This document shows, piece by piece, positions 1 to 6,193 of a stretch of 39,999 nucleotides of DNA. The notes beneath the pieces are model-generated. The model was not told the DNA's origin. It made no database searches and saw nothing but the letters and a program-made list of their open reading frames with translations. Positions within the stretch are counted from its first letter, which is position 1. Each line of letters starts with the position of its first letter. The translations under genes and the position numbers were made by a program. Origin of the DNA: Nitrospirota bacterium (lineage in GTDB: Bacteria; Nitrospirota; Nitrospiria; JACRHA01); contig JACRHA010000035.1 in the NCBI GenBank assembly GCA_016234185.1, positions 1-39,999 on the forward strand, given 5' to 3'.

Positions 1-327
1 CCAGCTATACTCCCTTGTTGTACCACCAGGAAGGACAATCTGCACGTAAAAGCTCTGATTCCCCACGTAACTAAAAACATGCGAGAAGAGAAACCTCTTA
101 TTGTTGATAGGGCCGCTTGAGGCAACTAAACTGCCATTCACATAGTAATACATGGAATCGATCGGTTCATTTAGTACATCTACATAGTTATAGATCTCCT
201 GATTTAGGGCTGCCCTGTCCGCATGGATGGCGTAGGTGGTAGAATATCCCTCCTTTGGAAACTCTATAAAAAAGGCAAAAGACAAGCATAAGATTAAAAG
301 CAACTTACTTCTTTGTATATATCTCAT
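1..327 (-). CDS. Secreted protein of unknown function (5' part only; 3' end outside window)
   Basis: Not in the ORF track because its stop lies beyond the left edge. Reading from an ATG at 327 gives 109 uninterrupted codons. The start is supported by a strong Shine-Dalgarno AAAGGAGG seven bases upstream. The N-terminus is a signal peptide: basic MRYIQRSK, then a hydrophobic run LLLILCLSFAFF. The mature part is rich in Tyr, Asn and Ser (YYYVNGSL) and looks like an extracellular beta-rich domain. I do not recognise the family. It points the same way as the subtilase island downstream, so it may belong to the same exported set, but it shows no clear similarity to the three small paralogues. Confidence 0.65.
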   Translation of the reverse strand, partial: MRYIQRSKLLLILCLSFAFFIEFPKEGYSTTYAIHADRAALNQEIYNYVDVLNEPIDSMYYYVNGSLVASSGPINNKRFLFSHVFSYVGNQSFYVQIVLPGGTTREYSW

Positions 328-540
328 ATCTGAACCTCCTTTTAGATCTTAAGTCTCAAGTTGACAGAAACTGACAGCATAAATCCTATTTTTTATTTCA
401 ACTCTTGTAAACATCGCCTTATATCTATCACCTCCTTTCAGTATAGATAAGCAAAACAGATTTTTTATTTCATATTTCCTTGCTCCTCTGCTATTACTTT
501 TTGTAAAGTGAACCCCTTCCCCATGTGAATGTCTAGGTAA

Positions 541-580
541 TCGGAGTCCCTTTCCCCCGCTGGCAGGGGAGAGGGCCTTT
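541..580. repeat. Imperfect palindrome (REP-like hairpin) in the 330-1041 spacer
   Basis: CCCTTTCCCC (548-557) and GGGGAGAGGG (566-575) pair with one G-T wobble around an 8-nt loop. The sequence resembles small GC-rich intergenic palindromes common in environmental bacteria. The rest of 330-667 is AT-rich and I see no gene in it. The 85-aa ORF over it has no coding look. Confidence 0.45.
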
Positions 581-667
581 ACGAATAAAAGCAAACTTTG
601 TGCCAAGAGAAGCTAATGCTAACAGTTTGATTTATAAGCTATATTCCATGATTATAAAAATAGACTC

Positions 668-856
668 GGCTGGAAAATTGTCCCTATCATGGATATATCT
701 TCAAGGAATTACTTTGAATTTTAACGAAATGGAAGATTTGGCTAATTTATTGCCCTAAAGGACAACAAATTGACCGTTTTGCGAAGCGGAATTATGGGGT
801 CTGCCGGGATTTCTTACCCGGATCTACATCCCGACCTTTTCCCTGTATTCGTCCAT
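668..856. repeat. Left copy of a ~180-nt direct repeat flanking the subtilase island
   Basis: Aligns nearly end to end with 4086-4261, differing by scattered substitutions and one 13-nt insertion near 809-821. Shared stretches include GGATATATCTTCAAGGAATT and GACCTTTTCCCTGTATTCGT. In the right-hand copy this sequence is the last codons and 3' flank of the PCP_red gene, so this copy is a duplicated gene end. It contains a one-substitution version of the palindrome TTGTCCTAAAGGACAA (750-765). Confidence 0.85.
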
Positions 857-940
857 GACCTCAAATATTGTTGCAAGAATCGTGTCTCGTAATGACAGAT
901 AGGTCTTTTTCAACAGCCTGTCAAGTGCTGACCAATATTT
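824..940 (-). pseudogene. C-terminal remnant of a second PCP_red-domain gene
   Basis: Reading minus from the in-frame TAG at 941-943 to the stop at 824-826 gives 38 codons ending EVMDEYREKVGM. The intact protein at 4229-4633 ends KIMDEYREKVGM. Upstream the reading resembles the PCP_red helix only loosely (TILATIFEVMDEY) and there is no start codon or zinc ribbon. I read it as the decayed 3' end of a paralogue, or of a duplicate of the intact gene. It lies within and just beyond the left direct repeat. Confidence 0.6.
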
Positions 941-971
941 CTACTCTAGAAGGAAGCAATCTGTATGATCT

Positions 972-1025
972 CTATTTAGTATGAAGAATGGCTACAGTTT
1001 GAATCTTTATCATCTCGCTAATGGG
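972..1025 (-). pseudogene. C-terminal fragment of a small secreted paralogue
   Basis: The minus frame ends IKIQTVAILHTK-stop, matching the C-termini of the proteins at 1949-2383 (IKNQTVAILPAK) and 1496-1903 (IKEQSVAILPTK). The flanking DNA (951-1003) also matches 1929-1985. Only about 17 codons remain, with no start. This is the residue of a further copy of the tandem unit seen in 1042-3965. Confidence 0.7.
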
Positions 1026-1041
1026 GCCCATATTTCCCTAC

Positions 1042-1407
1042 CTATTGTGAGCCGTATTTGCTATCCTTCACCTCAATAGTTTCTTCCCGCACAAGCCATC
1101 CGTAGTAAACCTTCACAACGTAAGTTCCTTGCGCAACCCCTTCAATCACCTTAGAAAACCTCCTGCTCACCCGAGCCGGATCCTCGTGGCCGTTATGTGC
1201 GACAGTTTCAATTGTTACGATGATGCTGTTCTTACCCACCTCAACAAATGAAATCACCTGAGTACCGCTGCCTACCACCATCACACTTCCGGAAATCGTA
1301 ACGGTTGAATCCTTTACATCTATAGTCACAAAGGTTTGAGCAGTCGCCGGCCCCCCAAAAAGAAGGGCCGACGCCAGAATAATTAAATAAACAATTTTTA
1401 TCTTCAT
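1042..1407 (-). CDS. Small secreted beta-rich protein, paralogue 1
   Basis: 121 residues. A signal peptide (MKIKIVYLIILASALLFG, cleavage near ATAQ) is followed by about 97 residues of alternating polar/hydrophobic beta-strand pattern. The C-terminal half contains GTYVVKVYYG, matching GVYSVKVIYF and GVYTVMVYYT in the next two genes, so the three are paralogues. The start is supported by AGGA eight bases before the ATG. It lies downstream of the subtilase on the same strand, behind a leftover subtilase tail (1417-1473). No family name or catalytic motif recognised; a secreted partner, inhibitor or substrate-like protein of the subtilase is possible but inferred from context only. Confidence 0.7.
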   Translation of the reverse strand: MKIKIVYLIILASALLFGGPATAQTFVTIDVKDSTVTISGSVMVVGSGTQVISFVEVGKNSIIVTIETVAHNGHEDPARVSRRFSKVIEGVAQGTYVVKVYYGWLVREETIEVKDSKYGSQ

Positions 1408-1416
1408 GTTTATATC

Positions 1417-1473
1417 CTACGGTTGTTGAAGGGCTTTATAGACATCAATCAGCCCGTACCCAGTCTCGTTATC
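1417..1473 (-). pseudogene. Subtilase C-terminal tail remnant A
   Basis: The minus frame reads DNETGYGLIDVYKALQQP-stop, almost identical to the end of the intact subtilase (DIETGYGLIDVLKALQQ-stop at 2355). The match stops abruptly upstream, so only the last 18 codons remain. It sits in front of paralogue 1 exactly as the intact subtilase sits in front of paralogue 3. Confidence 0.85.
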
Positions 1474-1495
1474 CTTGCTCCTCCTATATAATTCT

Positions 1496-1903
1496 TTATT
1501 TCGTTGGTAATATAGCAACAGATTGTTCCTTTATTGTTCTTCCAAAATAAATCACTTTTACTGAATAGACCCCTGGAGAAAGCCCGGAGATCGTTTGAGA
1601 GAATCGTTGCGGCTCTGGAGATTGCGTACACCCACCACCTATCCTGAACGTCGTTAATAGGATGGTAATTAGGCTGTCTCCCCTCTCTACCTGGGCTGAC
1701 AGTTTATTGCATGGATTTGGGGTAGGCACCGTCCCAAACACTCTTATGAATGAATCGCCTGCCTGAACCCCTACCCAGTCTGCATCGTCTATCCCTGGTC
1801 TAAAAGGCTCAATAGTCTGCCCTTCAGCAAAAGAGATAAGGATGGTGATCGACAATATGACAAGGAACCTATTTATTTTACTACAATTGAGCCTTATAGA
1901 CAT
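1496..1903 (-). CDS. Small secreted beta-rich protein, paralogue 2
   Basis: About 135 residues from the ATG at 1903. The ORF track starts 12 codons earlier, but alignment with paralogue 3 places the homologous start here, giving a normal signal peptide (MSIRLNCSKINRFLVILSITILISFAEG). The mature N-terminus QTIEPFRPGIDDADWVGVQ is nearly the same as in paralogue 3 (QTIEPFRPGIDDAKWVEIQ). The C-terminus is GVYSVKVIYFGRTIKEQSVAILPTK. Two Cys pairs are possible (PCNK, GGGCTQ). Exported; function unknown. The upstream start at 1939 cannot be excluded. A subtilase tail remnant overlaps the 5' end. Confidence 0.7.
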   Translation of the reverse strand: MSIRLNCSKINRFLVILSITILISFAEGQTIEPFRPGIDDADWVGVQAGDSFIRVFGTVPTPNPCNKLSAQVERGDSLITILLTTFRIGGGCTQSPEPQRFSQTISGLSPGVYSVKVIYFGRTIKEQSVAILPTK

Positions 1904-1913
1904 CGATCGATCT
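1881..1913 (-). pseudogene. Subtilase C-terminal tail remnant B
   Basis: In a frame offset from the start of paralogue 2, the sequence reads RSIDVYKAQL-stop, matching the subtilase end LIDVLKALQQ-stop. The nucleotides around it (GATGTCTATAAGGCTCAATTG) align with GATGTCCTTAAGGCCCTTCA at the intact subtilase/paralogue 3 junction. It is a shorter, more worn remnant than 1417-1473. Confidence 0.65.
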
Positions 1914-1948
1914 AATTGTTGCTTATAGGAAGCAATCATACATGATCT

Positions 1949-2383
1949 CTATTTAGCCGGAAGAATGGCTACAGTTTGATTCTTAATCAGCCTTTCTTGA
2001 CCTAATACGGTATAGTAAACCATGACTGTGTATACCCCGGGAGGGGCTGGGATCAGGTGAAAAAAACGTCTAAAAGCTGGCATCATAATCGTCTTGCCAC
2101 TGGATGGTTTTTCAACTGCTTGTGCTCTGATCGTGATCATGCTACCAGCCTGCTCTGCATGAGATATAATAATATAATGTCGATCTGGGGTGGGCAAAGA
2201 CCCAAAGACCTTAATCGATGAGTCGGCCACCTGAATCTCTACCCACTTTGCATCATCAATTCCAGGTCTAAAAGGTTCAATGGTCTGTCCCTTACAAAAA
2301 GCGGGGTAAGCAAGGAACGACCAGAATAGAATGATCGTTCCTGTGTATTTTATTCTATTGCTGAAGGGCCTTAAGGACATCAA
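1949..2383 (-). CDS. Small secreted beta-rich protein, paralogue 3
   Basis: 144 residues. N-terminal signal peptide (hydrophobic TGTIILFWSFLAYPAF), then QTIEPFRPGIDDAKWVEIQ shared with paralogue 2, then a beta-rich domain ending PPGVYTVMVYYTVLGQERLIKNQTVAILPAK. The start (ATGATG at 2383) overlaps the last 29 bases of the subtilase gene in another frame, so the two are probably translationally coupled. Every copy of this family lies directly behind a subtilase end, whole or broken, which argues for a functional link (chaperone, inhibitor or secreted partner). That is inference; I do not recognise the domain. Confidence 0.75.
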   Translation of the reverse strand: MMSLRPFSNRIKYTGTIILFWSFLAYPAFCKGQTIEPFRPGIDDAKWVEIQVADSSIKVFGSLPTPDRHYIIISHAEQAGSMITIRAQAVEKPSSGKTIMMPAFRRFFHLIPAPPGVYTVMVYYTVLGQERLIKNQTVAILPAK

Positions 2384-3965
2384 TCAACCCATACCCTGTT
2401 TCGATATCAAACCCAGCCGGGGAGATATCGAAGGCTGTGCTTTTTATTATATCTTCTACCTGGGTCGCAGTGCGTGTCAAGTTTTTTGAAATGATCAAGC
2501 CAGCAAGACCTGCAACATGAGGCGTAGCAGCAGAAGTCCCATCAAAATTCTTGCAATAGTCATTACCAGCCCAATAGTAACCGCCTGCTGCTGAACTACA
2601 GCCTCCGCTGCCAAGGTTATCTGTGGTATAGATATACACACCAGGCGCTACTACATCCAGCTCGGGCCCGTAGTTGCTCCCCCACCAGTATTCCCCATCC
2701 AATCCGCTACAAGCGGTCTTTGTCTTACGTCCGCCACATGGATTGGTAGCACCTACGGCAATGACCTGCGAATTTCTTGCAGGATGAAGGACCCCAAGAA
2801 CATTGCCATTGCCTGAGCCTGCTACTAAGACAGAACCCTTACCCCCTCTTCCCTGGGTTCTGGCACGATTAATGGCAGCGTCTTCAGCAGCAGACGCTGT
2901 GGATCCTCCATAACTCATATTCAACACTGAAGCTCCATGCTGCCAAGCCCAATCTGTTCCAGCAGCAAGCCAACTTGAACCAGTTACGACATCGCAATAC
3001 CCATCATTATCACCATAGCAAGGATCATACATCACTCTGACAGGCATAATCTTGCAATACCAACAAACACCTGAGACTCCTGTACTATTATTTGTCCTGG
3101 CTGCTGCAATCCCAGCTACGGCTGTTCCATGCCAGTCCCACCAGTTTGCCCACCCACCTAGTTGGCCAGAGGTGGCATCATAACCTCCGACAAGGTTATC
3201 TTTGAGATCCCACTGATTTAGATCAACTCCCATATCCAGAATAGCAATAATAACACTTGTCGAACCACGATTTATATCCCATCCCTCAGGAGCATTGATA
3301 TCCGCCCGCCAGCTTACATTGTAGTCCAGATTCCATTGGCTCGGAAAGTATGGATCATTAGGGACGGTTCTGAGAGGTTTTAATACTTTCACAAAATTAG
3401 GCTCTGCAAATTCTACGAGGCCAGATTCCGAGTAGAGATTCGCCACTGCAAGGGCCCGATCGGGATCTCCATCATCGGCAGTTATTATTTCTGTATCGCT
3501 AAAAGGTATAAGGCCTTTATGTGTCATTCGATTCTCCTGGTTTAACTTCTCGATTAAATCACTTTGCGTTGATTCTTTAAATTCGACTAAAATCTCGTCT
3601 GTAAGAATAATCAATCCGTTTCCATAAGTAAAGACAGGACTTACGAACTTGATTTCAGGCCGCCGCTTAAGGTCCTGTAGTAGACTCAATACATTTCCTT
3701 GTAAAAGACCAGGATTCAGGTTAATCAGAAGAAAGTCCGGTGCCGTAAGAGGTTGGCGGACCGAATTTATCTCCCCCCTCTCCCGTTTGATAAATGGTAT
3801 CTCTCTATCTGCCATTCCTTCCTGAAAATGAATCGCAACATGAGAGGTCGAGACCTTTAACTCCTGCCTTTCTCCTCCATAATAGAAAAAGAAGGGCTCT
3901 TGAGCTAAGACAGAATTATTTGCAAATAATAGAACCAATAGAAAGAGAAACATAAATCTTTTCAT
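2355..3965 (-). CDS. Secreted subtilisin-like serine protease (S8 family)
   Basis: 536 residues from the ATG at 3965. This start was chosen over the ORF-track start at 3992 because AAGGAGG lies just upstream and a clean signal peptide follows (MKRFMFLFLLVLLFANNSVLAQ). Residues ~23-200 are a propeptide-like region with DEILVEFKES and VEFAEPNF motifs typical of subtilase prodomains. The catalytic domain has the full triad: Asp244 in AILDMG, His279 in WHGTAVAGI, Ser478 in GTSAATPHVAG, with oxyanion Asn in GSGNGN. Several Cys pairs (CWYC, NPCGG, GGCSS) suggest disulphides, consistent with export. It heads a unit with the small secreted paralogues, and fragments of its 3' end occur twice downstream. 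Confidence 0.92.
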   Translation of the reverse strand: MKRFMFLFLLVLLFANNSVLAQEPFFFYYGGERQELKVSTSHVAIHFQEGMADREIPFIKRERGEINSVRQPLTAPDFLLINLNPGLLQGNVLSLLQDLKRRPEIKFVSPVFTYGNGLIILTDEILVEFKESTQSDLIEKLNQENRMTHKGLIPFSDTEIITADDGDPDRALAVANLYSESGLVEFAEPNFVKVLKPLRTVPNDPYFPSQWNLDYNVSWRADINAPEGWDINRGSTSVIIAILDMGVDLNQWDLKDNLVGGYDATSGQLGGWANWWDWHGTAVAGIAAARTNNSTGVSGVCWYCKIMPVRVMYDPCYGDNDGYCDVVTGSSWLAAGTDWAWQHGASVLNMSYGGSTASAAEDAAINRARTQGRGGKGSVLVAGSGNGNVLGVLHPARNSQVIAVGATNPCGGRKTKTACSGLDGEYWWGSNYGPELDVVAPGVYIYTTDNLGSGGCSSAAGGYYWAGNDYCKNFDGTSAATPHVAGLAGLIISKNLTRTATQVEDIIKSTAFDISPAGFDIETGYGLIDVLKALQQ

Positions 3966-4085
3966 AGTTATCCTCCTTATGACTAAGTACACAGACCATT
4001 ATATAAAGCAAACAGGATGCCAGGAGGGGCTATCTTTTAACTTCTTGATTTTACTGGGGGTAGATTAAACAATTACAATGGAAGA

Positions 4086-4261
4086 GGCTAGAAAATTAAC
4101 CCTGTAATGGATATATCTTCAAGGAATTACTTTGAATTTTAATGAAACGGAAGATCTGGCTAATTTTTTGTCCTAAAGGACAATAAATTGACCGTTTTGC
4201 AAAGCAGAATTAGGGGGTCTACCCGGATCTACATCCCGACCTTTTCCCTGTATTCGTCCAT
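4086..4261. repeat. Right copy of the direct repeat flanking the subtilase island
   Basis: Matches 668-856. This copy consists of the last ~11 codons of the intact PCP_red gene (4229-4261) and ~143 bases of 3' flank. It contains a perfect 16-bp palindrome, TTGTCCTAAAGGACAA, at 4168-4183. The spacer 3966-4085 holds only the subtilase RBS and a TATAAT at about 24 bases before it; no further gene is visible. Confidence 0.85.
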
Positions 4262-4633
4262 AATTTTTCCGTTTATCTCCCTTGAGCCTTTCTCCCTTGC
4301 ATAATCCTCTATCCCTTTCCTTGCCATTTGCCTTGCAAAGGAGGGCACATTTAAAATCCTCTTTTCTGCCTCCTCTGTCCAGATGGGGCCAACTGATTTC
4401 ACATCCTCTTTCAGGGAATCCCTTGTCAGCTCAAGGGGCTGGGCAGGCCCGGACCTCCCGCCTATCTGAATTCCTAAGGCATGGACAAGCTGTGTCTCCC
4501 CGGAGTTTGTCACCATTGCAAAGGAACTGCTGCATTTTTTGCATGAGAAGACAAGACCTAGCCTCTGATCAGCCACCTTCTCCTGGTCCTCATAATCCAT
4601 AAAATCGTTGCATTTCATGCATATAAACTTCAT
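4229..4633 (-). CDS. Zinc-ribbon protein with C-terminal PCP_red domain
   Basis: 134 residues. The N-terminus carries a zinc-ribbon-like four-Cys set (C5-x2-C8, C31-x2-C34). The C-terminal ~50 residues (WTEEAEKRILNVPSFARQMARKGIEDYA) match the PCP_red domain, known from the C-terminus of the dark-operative protochlorophyllide reductase B subunit, where it helps bind substrate. Here it stands alone, with no chlorophyll genes near, so it is not a reductase subunit. Its ATG overlaps the mrp stop (ATGA), showing co-translation with the Fe-S carrier. A role in Fe-S or tetrapyrrole handling is plausible inference. The 3' end is duplicated at 824-856. Confidence 0.75.
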   Translation of the reverse strand: MKFICMKCNDFMDYEDQEKVADQRLGLVFSCKKCSSSFAMVTNSGETQLVHALGIQIGGRSGPAQPLELTRDSLKEDVKSVGPIWTEEAEKRILNVPSFARQMARKGIEDYAREKGSREINGKIMDEYREKVGM

Positions 4634-5601
4634 TGACGTGTCTCCTTATTAAGAAATTGGTCAATAATCTTATCGGCTATTGAAATAAAGGATAATGATG
4701 CAGACGCATCAGGAAATTCAATAATAAATGGCAATCCCCTGTCAGCGGATCTGGACATCCTCGAATCGAAGGGGATCTCACCTATAACAGGTATGCCCAT
4801 GGTTCGACCAAGCTCACCACTGGTCTCCTTTGTAGACCCTTCTGGTTCGACCAAGCTCACCACAGGACTAAACAGCCCCGATTTATGCCCGCATTCAGGA
4901 CATATAAAGGATTTCATATTCTCAATCAGGCCAACGATCGGTATCTTAAGCTCTTTAACGGCGAAGGTGACAGATTTTCTTACAATATACTGTGACACCT
5001 CTGTCGGGATGGTTACCATGATGGCCCCATCCAGATCTGGAATAAGATTGGCAATAATAGGAGGTTTGTCACTTGATGCCGGAGGCATATCTATCAGGAG
5101 CAGGTCAAGATCGCCCCATACGACATCTGCCAGGAGCTCCCTGATCACCCCCATCTCCAATGCCCCTCTCCAGACTGCAGAGTCCTGCCATGTCCCCTTC
5201 CATGCTACCGGTGTGTCAGCACCTGCCAGCATCAGGTCCATGGAGGCGACTTTTATGCCAAGGTGGGAGACAGCAGGCATCGCCCCTTCAGGGGTGATAT
5301 TAATAGTTCTTCCGCCTACCCCGAGCATCTTGGGTATGGAAGGTCCGCTGATATCTGCATCCAGGATCCCGACCTTAAATCCCTTCTTTGCAAAGGCAAG
5401 CGCCAGGTTTATTGTCACCGAAGACTTACCAACGCCTCCCTTGCCGGACATCACGGCCATTTTGTGAGAGATCCGGCTGAGCCTTTTTCTGACCCTCTCT
5501 ATCTGATCGCCTACCTGGCCCAGGATATCCGTTACAGAAGCAGGGGCCGCCCCCCCGGACTCTAAATCCTTCACTATCTTGGAGATAACATCTTCATCCA
5601 T
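4630..5601 (-). CDS. mrp: Mrp/ApbC-type iron-sulfur cluster carrier ATPase
   Basis: 323 residues, cytoplasmic P-loop NTPase of the Mrp/NBP35 family, which carries Fe-S clusters to apoproteins. The deviant Walker A SGKGGVGKSS is at 52-61 and the cluster-binding CPEC at C234-C237. The family signature DADISGPSIPKML follows the first strand. About 50 residues precede the P-loop, as in Mrp proteins with a short N-terminal extension. RBS AGAGGT precedes the ATG. First gene of a two-gene operon with the PCP_red protein. Oddity: just after the CxxC there is an insert (PVVSLVEPEGSTKETSG) encoded by a duplicated 20-nt REP-like repeat; the downstream IPVIGEIPFDSR is normal. Confidence 0.92.
   Translation of the reverse strand: MDEDVISKIVKDLESGGAAPASVTDILGQVGDQIERVRKRLSRISHKMAVMSGKGGVGKSSVTINLALAFAKKGFKVGILDADISGPSIPKMLGVGGRTINITPEGAMPAVSHLGIKVASMDLMLAGADTPVAWKGTWQDSAVWRGALEMGVIRELLADVVWGDLDLLLIDMPPASSDKPPIIANLIPDLDGAIMVTIPTEVSQYIVRKSVTFAVKELKIPIVGLIENMKSFICPECGHKSGLFSPVVSLVEPEGSTKETSGELGRTMGIPVIGEIPFDSRMSRSADRGLPFIIEFPDASASLSFISIADKIIDQFLNKETRQ
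4801..4863. repeat. Two copies of a 20-nt REP-like repeat inside mrp
   Basis: GGTTCGACCAAGCTCACCAC occurs identically at 4801-4820 and 4844-4863, same orientation, 43 nt apart and therefore in different reading frames of mrp. The minus-strand core (TGAGCTTGGTCGAACC) resembles the widespread intergenic repeat core TGAGCTTGTCGAA. The open reading frame is kept through both. Confidence 0.7.
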
Positions 5602-5646
5602 TTATATTACCTCTAGCACCTGATTATTTTTTTGAGCATACCTTTT

Positions 5647-5676
5647 TTTATATCATAGACCTGACTGGGTTGGCAA
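5647..5676 (-). promoter_or_regulatory. Candidate promoter for the mrp operon
   Basis: On the minus strand TTGCCA (-35) and TATAAA (-10) are separated by 18 nt, placing the transcript start about 35 nt before the mrp ATG. Match is fair rather than strong. Confidence 0.4.
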
Positions 5677-5798
5677 TTAAACTATCAATGCCCGGAAAAT
5701 AATATGGTATACTTTATATATTAGCTATGTAAGTCTTGGTCCTGCTGTTGAAATTTGCTGGCAATAATTCTCTAACCTTTAAATAAAAGGATATCGAT

Positions 5799-6134
5799 TT
5801 GATCTCAATGGTAGACTATCCCGCATTAAAAATTGTTTTGGCCCTGATATCTTTTGTGGTCTTGGTATTTCTTGTTCAGAGGTTTGTGGCAGGCCGTATC
5901 CTTCGTATCTTCATCGGTCTCCTCCTAATATCGATTCTGGGGGCTGTTATTTACAGCCTCTTTATCGAAAAGAAAGAAGGTCCTTCGCCAGGTTCATTTG
6001 AAAGGGCAGTCGAACCCTACCTGCCAAGCCCTGCCCCGATCAACAGGGCCAGGGAACAGGTCAAGAAGCTCGAAGATAGTCAGAAAAAACAGGGGGAGAT
6101 GATCGATTCGGTCCAGGATTCTGAGGGGCATTAA
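5799..6134 (+). CDS. Small two-helix membrane protein, hypothetical
   Basis: 111 residues from a TTG at 5799; a second in-frame start (ATG, 5808) is nearly as good. AAAGGA lies about eight bases before the TTG, which favours it. Two hydrophobic segments (~12-29 and ~33-54) are followed by a polar, Pro-rich and then charged helical tail (REQVKKLEDSQKKQGEMID) that could form a coiled coil. No family recognised. It stands alone between mrp (divergent) and the diguanylate cyclase (convergent). Confidence 0.55.
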   Translation: MISMVDYPALKIVLALISFVVLVFLVQRFVAGRILRIFIGLLLISILGAVIYSLFIEKKEGPSPGSFERAVEPYLPSPAPINRAREQVKKLEDSQKKQGEMIDSVQDSEGH

Positions 6135-6193
6135 AACTGCCAATATCTCCTTGAAACAGCAACTTACTTTAAGGTTGAACCCGAACAAAAGAA

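Noticed and set aside
349-606. 85-aa minus ORF (SPASGGKGLRLPRHSHGEG...)
   Set aside because: It is a translation of an intergenic palindrome and flank, with no RBS, no coding pattern and no family look.
1449-1631. 60-aa ORF
   Set aside because: Lies in another frame over paralogue 2 and the subtilase tail remnant; a shadow.
4793-5467. 224-aa plus ORF opposite mrp
   Set aside because: Antisense shadow of mrp, which has complete family motifs.
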